7,138 nucleotides of DNA from Microcaldota archaeon (GCA_021823425.1 JAKANX010000049.1:1-7138); one strand, 5' to 3'; positions 1 to 6,646 are shown, numbered from the stretch's first letter. Program-made: numbers and translations. Notes: generated by a model from the letters alone, not told the origin.

Positions 1-1195
1 ATATCAGGATGAACCCGGCATTGTCGGGCGCAACCTCGTTCTGGGTGCTTATCGCCGAGTAGATGGGCCTGCCGTCCGAGAAGGAGTTGTTGAAATAATA
101 CAGGTATTCCGGGCCGAGCGGCGGGCTGCCGCCCTCTATTTCCACGTTCCATTTCGTGGAATAGAAGTTCACCGAATTGAGGTAGGTGTAGTTGGACTCA
201 TACCATGGCGTCGGAGAGGTGCGGATGCCGAACTGCGAGCCGGTGATGGAGATGTTGTTGAAAGTCGTATTGACGCCGGCCGAAAGCGAGATGCCGTATA
301 GCGGGTTCCGCGTGCTGTAGGAGGTGACATTTGATATGACGTTCGAGACGCCTCCTAGGGTGAGCGTGGCGATGCCGGTCTGGTTCGCGAATATTCCGGA
401 TATTGAATTCCTGTTCCCGTAGGTGGACGTGACCGCGTAGGTGTTGTTGTACGAGCTGGCGCCCGAAAGGCGCGTGTCGTTGGTGTAGTACAGCTGGACG
501 AGGTAAGAGTTGTTCTCTCCGGAAATGTTCGAGACCCTGCTTCCGTGGGAGGCGTAAAGGTATACGCTCGTGGACGCGTTTCCTGTCCAGACGCCGCTGA
601 CCGTGGAGTTGGGGCAGGACGTGAGGTCGATCCCGTACGTGGTCTCGTAGGATGCGGACACGTTGGAAACGGAGCTGTTGGCCGAAGCGGAGAGGTATAC
701 CCCGTATTGGCTGTAGGAAACGGTTACGTTGGAAACGGCGCTGCCGGCGGAAGCGCCCAGATAGACGTTCCATTGGGAGTTGTTGAACGCCGTCGAATTC
801 GCTATGGCAGTGTTGGGCGAGTTGGTCGCGTATATCCCGTGGGTGTTGTTGTAGGCGCGTATGTTGTATATGGAAACGTTCTGGGCCGCGGAAGTGTACA
901 CGCCGGCCGTAAAGCGGGTGGCCGCGCAATTTGCAATCGTGATATTGGAGCGCCCGCTCACGTATATGCCGTAACTGTTGCCCGGCCCGGTCACGGAATG
1001 CCCGGCGCAGTCGAGCGTGACGTTGCTGCCGCTGAAGGCGAAGCAGTTTCCGGCAGCAGAAACGACGTCGTTGAGCAGGACGTAGGACGTGTTCGCAAGA
1101 AGGGTGGCGTTGCACGCGGTTAGGTTCGTGCTGGCGGACGAGAGGTGCGCGGCGAGCGCGAATATTATGAATAAGGCTGGAGGGCGAATTCTCAT
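1..1195 (-). CDS. Secreted right-handed parallel beta-helix surface protein, C-terminus beyond the window
   Basis: The frame opens with ATG at 1195 and stays open to the left edge (398 codons), so it is partial. Residues 1-21 form a signal peptide: an RxR start, a hydrophobic core at 7-16 and a likely cut after Ser-Ser-Ala (19-21). The mature start has cysteines at 28, 51 and 63 and the block NVTLDCAGHSVTG, which is typical of archaeal NosD/PbH1-type beta-helix proteins. From about residue 87 to 312 the chain repeats every 22-23 residues with the turn pattern [V/I/L]-S-[N/G]-[V/I/A]. I count 24 N-x-S/T sequons, consistent with a heavily N-glycosylated protein outside the cell. The last 60 or so residues, rich in aromatics (YLYYFNNSF), leave the repeat pattern and may begin another domain. 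The role could be cell-surface adhesion or polysaccharide binding or cleavage; no catalytic residues can be assigned. A second open frame on the same strand (1115-198) is rich in Arg/His/Gln and is a shadow. Confidence 0.85.
   Translation of the reverse strand, partial: MRIRPPALFIIFALAAHLSSASTNLTACNATLLANTSYVLLNDVVSAAGNCFAFSGSNVTLDCAGHSVTGPGNSYGIYVSGRSNITIANCAATRFTAGVYTSAAQNVSIYNIRAYNNTHGIYATNSPNTAIANSTAFNNSQWNVYLGASAGSAVSNVTVSYSQYGVYLSASANSSVSNVSASYETTYGIDLTSCPNSTVSGVWTGNASTSVYLYASHGSRVSNISGENNSYLVQLYYTNDTRLSGASSYNNTYAVTSTYGNRNSISGIFANQTGIATLTLGGVSNVISNVTSYSTRNPLYGISLSAGVNTTFNNISITGSQFGIRTSPTPWYESNYTYLNSVNFYSTKWNVEIEGGSPPLGPEYLYYFNNSFSDGRPIYSAISTQNEVAPDNAGFILI
260..937 (-). repeat. Tandem 22-residue beta-helix coils within the surface protein
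   Basis: Equivalent turn residues fall at protein positions 87, 109, 131, 154, 176, 199, 221, 243, 265, 287 and about 312. Spacing is 22 residues in most steps, 23 in two and 25 in the last. Each coil carries the core [V/I/L]-S-[N/G]-[V/I/A] or a close variant, then a G-[I/V]-[Y/D/S] strand about 11 residues later. The periodicity also shows in the DNA: a 13-bp identity, acgttggaaacgg, occurs at 660-672 and again at 726-738, exactly 66 bp apart. This is the rung geometry of a right-handed parallel beta-helix. The rest of the repeat has diverged at the DNA level, so it is old rather than a fresh expansion. Confidence 0.8.
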
Positions 1196-1217
1196 GCGCT
1201 TACTTATTTTGCGGCAA

Positions 1218-1227
1218 CATTTTTAGC
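1218..1227 (-). promoter_or_regulatory. TATA-like element for the surface protein gene
   Basis: On the minus strand this reads GCTAAAAATG, starting three bases past the stop codon of the upstream coiled-coil gene. Its centre lies about 27 bp before the ATG at 1195, the spacing expected for an archaeal TATA box driving a leaderless transcript. No Shine-Dalgarno-like sequence precedes that ATG, which agrees with leaderless initiation. Position and sequence are seen; promoter activity is inferred. Confidence 0.45.
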
Positions 1228-1229
1228 CA

Positions 1230-1415
1230 TTAGCGTATTTCGGGCCGTATCGTGCGCGGCGAAATGGGCTCCTGCGGATGCGGAATCAGGCTCTGCAGCA
1301 TGCGCTCTAGGCGCTCGAGCCTCTCCTCTATCTTTTCCAGCCTCATCTCCAGATAGTCTGCGCGCACGAAGTTGTGCGGCTGCTGCTCCACTTCGTCTCC
1401 TTTGCGGGTTTTCAT
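1230..1415 (-). CDS. Small coiled-coil protein encoded directly behind metG
   Basis: This is a 61-residue highly charged protein with no family I recognise. Leu22, Leu26, Ile29, Leu33, Leu36, Leu40 and Leu43 follow an unbroken 4-3 hydrophobic spacing, giving three heptads of a parallel or self-associating coiled coil. A tail with prolines at 45, 47, 50, 53 and 58 follows. There is no membrane segment, signal peptide or cysteine. The ATG at 1415 lies 4 nt after the metG stop (TGA TTTG ATG), so the two genes are almost certainly co-transcribed and may be translationally coupled. An alternative GTG start at 1391 (53 residues) has a good AAAGGAG ribosome binding site 5 nt upstream and keeps the whole coiled coil. 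A role next to MetRS, for example as a dimerising or scaffold partner, is only suggested by position. That it is a real gene is supported by the operon arrangement and the intact heptads. Confidence 0.65.
   Translation of the reverse strand: MKTRKGDEVEQQPHNFVRADYLEMRLEKIEERLERLERMLQSLIPHPQEPISPRTIRPEIR
1397..1403 (-). promoter_or_regulatory. Ribosome binding site supporting a GTG start at 1391
   Basis: The minus strand reads AAAGGAG, followed by 5 nt and then GTG at 1391. This is the best Shine-Dalgarno match near either candidate start of the coiled-coil gene and argues for the shorter 53-residue form. The upstream ATG at 1415 would instead depend on re-initiation after the metG stop codon, with only a weak AAGTGAT match before it. 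Confidence 0.45.
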
Positions 1416-1419
1416 CAAA

Positions 1420-2964
1420 TCACTTCTTCTGCTGCGTCTCCTTCCGCTCTATCCTCGCGAAAAGTATTTGCGGCTTGCCGATTTTGTGCCCGGGCTTGAC
1501 GGAAAGTTTTCCAAGGTCGTCCCAGCCCTTCTTTTCCATCCCGAGCTGCGCGAAGATTGAATCGGAGGTGTTCGGAAGGAACGGCGACATCAGTATCGCG
1601 ACGTCCTTCACCTGGTTGGCGAGCACGTAAAGCGAGGCGGCTGCCTTCGCCCTGTCCTCCTTCACGCTTTTCCACGGCGCCGAGTCCTGGAAGAACTTGT
1701 TCACGCTGCTGGAGAACGCCATCGCCGAATCCAGCGCGTCCTTGAGCCGCAGTTCGTCCAGCGCCTGCGCCACCTTCCCATACTGGGCCTTCTGCGATTC
1801 CAAAAACGCCTTGTCCTCGCCAGTGGGCTCTCCGTGCGGGATTTCGCCCGCGAAATTGTTCGTGAGGAATACCATGGTCCGGTTGACGAGGTTGCCCACG
1901 TTCGCGCCCAGCTCGGAATTGTTCTTCTCCGCCAGGAGTTTTTCGGAAAAGTCGCCGTCGTCGAACGTCGGGACTTCGCTCAGGAAGTAGTAGCGCAGCG
2001 GGTCCACCCCGTACTTGTCAATTAGCATGAACGGGTCCACGATGTTGCCCAGGCTCTTGCTCATCTTCTGGCCCTCCACGGTTATGTAGCCGTGCACGAA
2101 AACGGTCTTGGGGAGCGCCAGCCCCGCGGAAAGGAGAATTGCCGGCCAGTAAACAGCGTGGAAGCGCAAAATCCCTTTTCCAATTACGTGCACGTCCGCG
2201 GGCCAGTACTTATTGAACTGCGCCTCGTCGGTGCCGTAGCCTATTCCCGTGAGGTAGGTGCCGAGCGCGTCGAACCACACGTACATAATCTGCTTGTCGT
2301 CTCCCGGAACCGGGACTCCCCAGCCCTTCGCCCGCGTGACCGAACGGGAGATTGAGAAATCCTGAAGCCCGCCTTTTATGAAGCCGAGCACCTCGTTCTT
2401 CTTGGTCGCGGGAAGGATTTTCAGCTCCCCGCTCTCAACGAGCTTTTCCAGCCTGTCCTGGTATTTGGAAAGCCTGAAGAAATAATTCTCCTCCTCCACG
2501 GTCTCAGGCTTGGTCTTGTGCTCCGGGCACACGCCGTCGGGGAGCTCGCTCTCCTCGTAGAAGGATTCGCAGCCCACGCAGTAGAGCCCCCTGTACTTTT
2601 TCTTGTACACGTCGCCCGCCTTCGCGCACAGCTCCCAGAGCCTGTGCACCCCGGGCCAATGGTCCTTCTGTATTGAAGTGCGCCGGAACGAGGTGTAGGA
2701 AAGCCCGATGCGGTCGCCCATTTTTTTGAACACTTCCGCGTTCTGCTCGCAGAGCTGCGCCGGCGTTATTTTTTTCGCCTCCGCGGCGTGGACGTTCTTG
2801 AGGCTGTTCTCGTCCGAGCCGGTAACGAGCCCGACGCCGTCGCCCCTGGCCTTGCGGTAGCGCGCAATCGCGTCGGTCTGCACGAATTCTAGGGCGTGGC
2901 CGATATGGGGGGCCGCATTGACATACGGGATTGCGGTAGTGATGTAAAATTTGCGATTGGACAC
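1420..2964 (-). CDS. metG: Methionyl-tRNA synthetase, bacterial-like, without a C-terminal tRNA-binding domain
   Basis: This cytoplasmic enzyme joins methionine to tRNA-Met using ATP, feeding both initiation and elongation. The class I signature HIGH is at 20-23 and KMSKS at 300-304. WFDAL at 230-234 and GSDEN at 49-53 are active-site blocks. The connective peptide holds one zinc knuckle, Cys129-x2-Cys132 and Cys146-x2-His149. The anticodon-binding helix NKFFQDSAPWK is at 422-432, and the chain ends in the block GHKIGKPQILFARIE (492-506) plus a lysine-containing tail. At 514 residues it matches the short MetRS form and lacks the EMAPII/Trbp111-like domain found fused in many longer MetRS. A single knuckle and this sequence style resemble bacterial (Thermus-type) enzymes more than the usual two-knuckle archaeal one, suggesting old lateral transfer. 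The start is GTG at 2964, which gives the standard N-terminus just before YITTAIPYVNA. The small coiled-coil gene follows 4 nt downstream. Confidence 0.96.
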   Translation of the reverse strand: MSNRKFYITTAIPYVNAAPHIGHALEFVQTDAIARYRKARGDGVGLVTGSDENSLKNVHAAEAKKITPAQLCEQNAEVFKKMGDRIGLSYTSFRRTSIQKDHWPGVHRLWELCAKAGDVYKKKYRGLYCVGCESFYEESELPDGVCPEHKTKPETVEEENYFFRLSKYQDRLEKLVESGELKILPATKKNEVLGFIKGGLQDFSISRSVTRAKGWGVPVPGDDKQIMYVWFDALGTYLTGIGYGTDEAQFNKYWPADVHVIGKGILRFHAVYWPAILLSAGLALPKTVFVHGYITVEGQKMSKSLGNIVDPFMLIDKYGVDPLRYYFLSEVPTFDDGDFSEKLLAEKNNSELGANVGNLVNRTMVFLTNNFAGEIPHGEPTGEDKAFLESQKAQYGKVAQALDELRLKDALDSAMAFSSSVNKFFQDSAPWKSVKEDRAKAAASLYVLANQVKDVAILMSPFLPNTSDSIFAQLGMEKKGWDDLGKLSVKPGHKIGKPQILFARIERKETQQKK

Positions 2965-2987
2965 TGTGAACCACCGCAGCTATTTCC

Positions 2988-2997
2988 CTATAAAGGA
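2988..2997 (-). promoter_or_regulatory. TATA box for metG in the divergent intergenic region
   Basis: The minus strand reads TTCCTTTATAGG across this site. The TTTATA core is centred about 28 bp before the GTG at 2964, giving a leaderless or near-leaderless transcript. A GGTGGT at about 2972-2977, 7 nt from the start, could serve as a ribosome binding site only if transcription starts further upstream, for example from the TTTTTATT at 2997-3004. On the plus strand the same bases read TATAAA, so this element could also serve the divergent methyltransferase gene. Confidence 0.5.
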
Positions 2998-3004
2998 ATA
3001 AAAA
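2996..3004 (+). promoter_or_regulatory. Second A/T-rich TATA candidate, for the methyltransferase gene
   Basis: GAATAAAAAC on the plus strand is centred about 25 bp before the ATG at 3026, again the spacing of a leaderless archaeal transcript. The adjacent TATAAA at 2990-2995 is a stronger core but sits about 34 bp from the ATG, which would give a leader of roughly 8 nt. The sequence alone does not decide which is used. Confidence 0.4.
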
Positions 3005-3025
3005 CTATTACATGCTTATTAGTGC

Positions 3026-3595
3026 ATGAAAAAGCCGCACAAGTTTGATGCCGACTTCTCGAGCGTCCTGCTCTCCGACGAGAGGGCGAAGCAGGGGACC
3101 TCCGAATCCATCATCAAGTTCTCAAAGATAACCAAGAGGGACGTCGCAGTTGACTTCGGCTGCGGGCCCGGGTTCCTCACCATTCCGCTGGCGAAGAAAT
3201 GCAGGTTCGTCTACGCGATTGACATAAACCAGCGGATGCTGGAAACTATAGCGTTGCGCTCCAAAAAGGAGGGCGCCCCGAACATAAAGCCGGTCAAGTC
3301 CACCGAGTACTCGGTGCGCCTACCGGAATCCGCGGATTTCCTCTTCGCGCTCAGCCTCGTGCACGAGGTGGTGCGCAAGAGGAAGATGTTCGAGGTTTTC
3401 CACAAGCTGCTCAAGATCAAGGGCTCGCTCATCGTGGCGGACTGGCGCACGGACGCAAAGGAGTGGGAGTTCGGGCCCGCGCTGCACGAGCGCATAAGCA
3501 AGACCAAGATGGTTGAGCTCGCCGCCGGGCTATTCAAGCCCAAGCGGGAGAAGCTCATGGAGAACCAGTATTACCTGCTTTTTGAAAAGGTTTAA
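3026..3595 (+). CDS. Class I SAM-dependent methyltransferase, UbiE/Methyltransf_11-like
   Basis: This is a 189-residue soluble protein that should transfer a methyl group from S-adenosylmethionine to an unidentified acceptor. Motif I, VDFGCGPG, is at 42-49 with the usual glycine-rich loop. Asp66 in VYAID is placed to bind the ribose hydroxyls. The strand-4 block DFLFALSLVHEV (104-115) and the LLKIKGSLIVADWR block (128-141) complete a compact Rossmann methyltransferase fold. The N-terminal KFDADFSSVLLSDERAKQ and the late GPALHERISKTKMVELA resemble a common archaeal and bacterial family of small methyltransferases annotated only generically. No added substrate domain, zinc site or membrane segment is visible, so the acceptor cannot be named. 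It is divergent from metG across 61 bp and convergent with the ATPase gene across 26 bp. The ATG at 3026 has no ribosome binding site, which fits leaderless initiation. Confidence 0.88.
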   Translation: MKKPHKFDADFSSVLLSDERAKQGTSESIIKFSKITKRDVAVDFGCGPGFLTIPLAKKCRFVYAIDINQRMLETIALRSKKEGAPNIKPVKSTEYSVRLPESADFLFALSLVHEVVRKRKMFEVFHKLLKIKGSLIVADWRTDAKEWEFGPALHERISKTKMVELAAGLFKPKREKLMENQYYLLFEKV

Positions 3596-3621
3596 GCGCC
3601 TTCCACGCGATGCTGCCAATC

Positions 3622-5160
3622 TTACAAGAAGGCTTCGGCGTCCTCTTCCCTTTTTTCCCGCATCCTCTCGAATTCGGCGGCGAGCTCCGCGAGCGGCCTG
3701 CCCTTCTCCTTCTTCCTTATCCTGATGTTGCGCACGTCCACGAAAATGGGCGCGTTGGTGGCCTCGCCCACTATAATCCCTTCCCCGGTGCGCAGCGAAG
3801 TGATGGATTTTGCGATGCGCGCGTCTATTCCCTCGGAGCTCTGCTGGATATGGTCCAGGTCGTTTGGGTTCGTCACGCGCAGGATTATGTGGGTGTTGCA
3901 CTGGCTGAGCGCGGTCGTGCTCAGATTCACGGGGCGCTGGGTTATCAGGCAGAGCGCGGCCCCGAATTTGCGGCCTTCCCTGGCGATTGTCTCTATCACG
4001 GAACGGGAGACGGCCTCGTTCTCCTCGGCCTTTTCCCTCGCGAAGTTGTGCGCCTCCTCCACGACCAGCAGGAACGGCGGAATCCTGCCCTTCCTCCTGA
4101 GGTTGAAGAGCTTGCGCGCCATCATGGACACGATGACCTGCTTCTTGCGCAGCGAATCAACCTCGGAAAAGTCCATTACCAGGAGGTTGCCGGGCTTGAC
4201 GTCCTCTAGCAGCCTGGGGTTCTCCCTGTTCTCGGAAAGCAGGCGCATGCGCTGCAATTCCCTGAGGGTGCGCTTGAGCGCGGGCTTCACGTTCTTGTCC
4301 GTCTTTGAATTCTCCTGCTGGTACTCGTCTATTCGCGCCATCAGGTCCTTGAATCCGTAGGCCTTCCTGTTCTTCTTGTATTCTGAATGCAATTCGGTGA
4401 GTATGTTGTGCAGCAGCGCCTTCTGGGCGTAGGAGAGCATGGGCATCCACTCCTCTATCATTTCCGGGATGACCTTGCGCATGGGGTAGGCGAAGCCGCG
4501 CTTGCGGTCGCCCACGTTTATTATTTTCGTGCGGTCCGCGTACGCCCCGTCCGCGAAACCCATGTACTCGCCATGGATGTCTATTACCACTACGGCAATC
4601 CTGCCGTCCTCGCGCTTGCGGTCGAGCAGCTCCTCTATCAGCACGGTGGAAAGGTGGCTTTTTCCCGCGCCGCTCATCGCGAGTATCGCCAGGTGCTTCT
4701 GCACGAGGCGGGTGAGGTCAAGGCGCGCTTCGGTTGAGTGGTGCTGTATCTTGCCTATCAGGAGGCCGTTGTCCTTGAGGCCGAGAAAGTGCTTGAGCAG
4801 CTGCTCGTCGGCGCTGAACATCTTGGCGCCCGGAACCGGGGGGATGGAGCAGCGCTGGAAGAATTTCTCCTTGGAGACGCCGAGCACCTTCACCTGCGCT
4901 ATTATGTATTCCCAGCTGGAGGTGGGGAAGTTGTTGCTCATCGCGGATACGCGCTCGTACTCGGCGACGCTTTCTGCGCGCTCGAAGTAGCGGTTGCTGC
5001 GGAATATTTCCGCGATGTAGCCGAACACCGTGCCCTGCTCGCTGTCGGTCTGCACGTACTGGCCCTTCTTCACGCCCTTTTCGTTCGGGTCGAAGACGAA
5101 CGAGAATTCCGAGGTGGAGGGGGATTCCTCGGTCGTTATCACGGTGCCTATGGGCTTCAT
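3622..5160 (-). CDS. herA: HerA-like hexameric DNA-translocating ATPase
   Basis: HerA is a ring-forming FtsK/HerA-superfamily ATPase that pumps double-stranded DNA and works with NurA nuclease and Mre11-Rad50 in end resection. The N-terminal region, residues 1 to about 95, looks like the HAS-barrel domain. The Walker A loop is at 161-168 (AMSGAGKS), with Ala in place of the first Gly. VVIDIHGEY (191-199) is the conserved strand after it. Walker B is FLLVVEEAHNF (363-373) with Glu368 and Glu369. The sensor block is LITQRP (405-410), and the ILRVTNPNDLDHIQ block (426-439) carries the likely arginine finger, Arg428. At 512 residues it has normal length and looks intact. No nurA, mre11 or rad50 lies in the window, so membership of the repair complex is by homology only; a related HerA/DUF87 ATPase with another partner is possible. 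The ATG at 5160 is supported by a TATA box 25 bp upstream. Confidence 0.9.
   Translation of the reverse strand: MKPIGTVITTEESPSTSEFSFVFDPNEKGVKKGQYVQTDSEQGTVFGYIAEIFRSNRYFERAESVAEYERVSAMSNNFPTSSWEYIIAQVKVLGVSKEKFFQRCSIPPVPGAKMFSADEQLLKHFLGLKDNGLLIGKIQHHSTEARLDLTRLVQKHLAILAMSGAGKSHLSTVLIEELLDRKREDGRIAVVVIDIHGEYMGFADGAYADRTKIINVGDRKRGFAYPMRKVIPEMIEEWMPMLSYAQKALLHNILTELHSEYKKNRKAYGFKDLMARIDEYQQENSKTDKNVKPALKRTLRELQRMRLLSENRENPRLLEDVKPGNLLVMDFSEVDSLRKKQVIVSMMARKLFNLRRKGRIPPFLLVVEEAHNFAREKAEENEAVSRSVIETIAREGRKFGAALCLITQRPVNLSTTALSQCNTHIILRVTNPNDLDHIQQSSEGIDARIAKSITSLRTGEGIIVGEATNAPIFVDVRNIRIRKKEKGRPLAELAAEFERMREKREEDAEAFL
3641..3662 (+). terminator. Possible T-rich terminator for the methyltransferase transcript
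   Basis: The plus strand carries a pyrimidine run with six consecutive T at 3651-3656, about 55 nt past the methyltransferase stop. It has no stem-loop, as is usual for archaeal intrinsic terminators. It lies inside the 3' end of the opposing ATPase gene, where it encodes a lysine/glutamate-rich stretch, so the run could equally reflect coding constraint. Confidence 0.3.
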
Positions 5161-5181
5161 GGGGCTATTTTGCGGACAAGC

Positions 5182-5189
5182 AATATAAA
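5182..5189 (-). promoter_or_regulatory. TATA box for the HerA-like gene, leaderless
   Basis: The minus strand reads TTTATATT, then 21 nt, then ATG at 5160. The box centre is about 25 bp from the start codon and there is no Shine-Dalgarno sequence between them. Transcription should begin at or next to the ATG. This gives the gene its own promoter, independent of glutamine synthetase 85 bp upstream. Confidence 0.6.
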
Positions 5190-5228
5190 GAGTGCAGGGG
5201 GTGGTTTCCAGTCCGCCCGCAAGTGCGC

Positions 5229-5242
5229 CGCCCAGCCGGGCG
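5229..5242 (-). terminator. Small GC hairpin just after glutamine synthetase
   Basis: CGCCC and GGGCG form a perfect 5-bp stem around a 4-nt loop, starting 4 nt past the glutamine synthetase stop. No T-run follows it on the minus strand, so it is not a classical intrinsic terminator. It could stabilise the transcript's 3' end or be chance in GC-rich DNA. Confidence 0.25.
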
Positions 5243-5245
5243 AGG

Positions 5246-6643
5246 TCATATGTCGTAGTAGAGGTGGTATTCCCACGGGTGGGGCCTTATCCTTACTGCG
5301 TCAATCTCCTTCTTTTTCTTGTAATCAATATATGTTTCCAGCATGTCCTTTGTGAACACGCCGCCCTGCGTGAGGAAATCCATGTCGCTCTCCAGCGCGG
5401 AAATGGATTCCGCGAGCGAGCCGGGGAGCTGCGCGGCCTTCCTTCCTTTGCTCTCGTATATGTTCTCGTCGAAGGGCTCGCCGGGCATTGTCTTCTTTTT
5501 TATTCCGTCCATGCCGGCCAGCAGCATCGCGGGGAATGCGAGGTAAGGGTTGGCGCTCGGGTCCGGAGGCCTGTACTCTATCCTCTTTGAGGACTCGCCC
5601 TCCACGACGGGGATGCGCACCGCTGCGCTCCTGTTCCTGTAGCTGTAGGCGAGGTTCACGGGAGCTTCAAATCCCGGAACTAGCCGCTTGTATGAATTGG
5701 TCGTGGGGGAGAGAATTGCGGCGAGCGCCTTCGCGTGGGAAAGCAGCCCTCCTATGTAGTAGAGCGCGGTTTGGCTCATCCCCCCGTACCCGTTTCCGGC
5801 GAAAAGGTTCTCATTTCCTTTCCAGAGGCTCTGGTGCACGTGCATCCCGGAGCCGTTGTCGTTGAAAAGCGGCTTGGGCATGAACGTCGCGGTCTTGCCG
5901 GCCTCGCGCGCAACGTTCTTCACCAGATACTTGTAGAGCATCATATTGTCAGCGGCCTTCACGAGGGCCGCGTACTTTATCCCGATTTCGCACTGGCCGG
6001 CTGTCGCGACCTCGTGGTGGTGCTTTTCAATCGTGAGGCCGCACGCCTTCATCTTGAGCAGCATTTCGCTGCGCAGCTCGTGCAGCGTGTCGTGCGGCGC
6101 CACAGGGAAATAGCCTTCCTTGTGCCTTGACTTGTAGCCCAGGTTTCCTCCGTCCTCGGCCTTTCCGGAGTTCCAGATTCCCTCCGCCGAATCAACGGAG
6201 TAGAATCCGGTGTGCTCGTTCTGCTCGTAGCGCACCGAATCGAACACGAAGAACTCGGCCTCGGGGCCGAAATACGCCGCGTCGGCGATTCCGCTCTCTT
6301 TCAGGTGGGCCTCGGCCTTCTTGGCTATGTAGCGCGGGTCGCGCGTGTAGAACCCCTTCTTTATCGGGTCGTAGATGTCGCAGCCCACGCTTATGCTCTT
6401 CTTGGAGTACGGGTCCACGAAAACCGTGTCCAAATCCGGGATGAGGTAGAGGTCGCTCTCGTGGATTTCCTGGAAGCCGCGTATGGACGAGCCGTCGAAC
6501 GGGAGCTTGTCGCTGCCGTCGAGCGCCAGCGAGTCCAGCGCCACGGTGAAGTGCTGCCACGTGCCTAGCATGTCCACGAACTTTATGTCCGCGAGCTCGA
6601 GGCCAAGCCGCTCGGCTGCCTTGTGAATTTCATCCTTGTCCAA
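5246..6643 (-). CDS. glnA: Glutamine synthetase type I, bacterial-like (GSI-beta features)
   Basis: This cytoplasmic dodecameric enzyme makes glutamine from glutamate, ammonium and ATP, the main entry of ammonia into biosynthesis. Read from TTG at 6643 it has 465 residues, against 469 for E. coli GlnA, and its N-terminus aligns with that protein from residue 1. Expected active-site residues are present: Asp50 in FDGSSI; metal ligands Glu128 and Glu130 (FGPEAEFF), Glu211, Glu219, His268 (GSGMHVH) and Glu356; the Arg320 block NSYKRLVPG; flap Glu326; and Arg336/Arg338 (RNRSA). The C-terminus HPWEYHLYYDI is typical. Tyr396 in ENIYES aligns with the tyrosine that bacterial GlnE adenylylates, though the LPP that follows it in bacteria is missing. 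An ATG at 6691 would add 16 unconserved residues but sits 3 bp from a TATA box. The TTG has GGGTGGG upstream, so I prefer it. An ATG at 6838 is less likely still. Confidence 0.96.
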   Translation of the reverse strand: MDKDEIHKAAERLGLELADIKFVDMLGTWQHFTVALDSLALDGSDKLPFDGSSIRGFQEIHESDLYLIPDLDTVFVDPYSKKSISVGCDIYDPIKKGFYTRDPRYIAKKAEAHLKESGIADAAYFGPEAEFFVFDSVRYEQNEHTGFYSVDSAEGIWNSGKAEDGGNLGYKSRHKEGYFPVAPHDTLHELRSEMLLKMKACGLTIEKHHHEVATAGQCEIGIKYAALVKAADNMMLYKYLVKNVAREAGKTATFMPKPLFNDNGSGMHVHQSLWKGNENLFAGNGYGGMSQTALYYIGGLLSHAKALAAILSPTTNSYKRLVPGFEAPVNLAYSYRNRSAAVRIPVVEGESSKRIEYRPPDPSANPYLAFPAMLLAGMDGIKKKTMPGEPFDENIYESKGRKAAQLPGSLAESISALESDMDFLTQGGVFTKDMLETYIDYKKKKEIDAVRIRPHPWEYHLYYDI

Positions 6644-6646
6644 AGT

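Noticed and set aside
660..738. 13-bp direct repeat as a possible mobile-element or CRISPR trace
   Set aside because: The 66-bp spacing is exactly 22 codons in the beta-helix frame, so it reflects the protein repeat.
198..1115. 305-codon open frame on the minus strand
   Set aside because: It is extremely rich in Arg, His and Gln and overlaps, out of frame, the beta-helix gene that has a signal peptide and regular 22-residue repeats. It is a shadow.
545..1123. 192-codon Gly/Val/Arg-rich open frame on the plus strand
   Set aside because: It mirrors the repeats of the beta-helix gene on the other strand, and the repetition is explained by that gene.
3610..4209. 199-codon open frame on the plus strand just after the methyltransferase
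   Set aside because: It is antisense to the HerA Walker B and sensor regions and its composition is that of a reverse-complement shadow.
4738..5355. 205-codon open frame on the plus strand opposite herA
   Set aside because: It lies antisense to a clearly conserved ATPase, runs into the end of glnA, and shows no domain or start signal. High GC content makes such antisense frames common.
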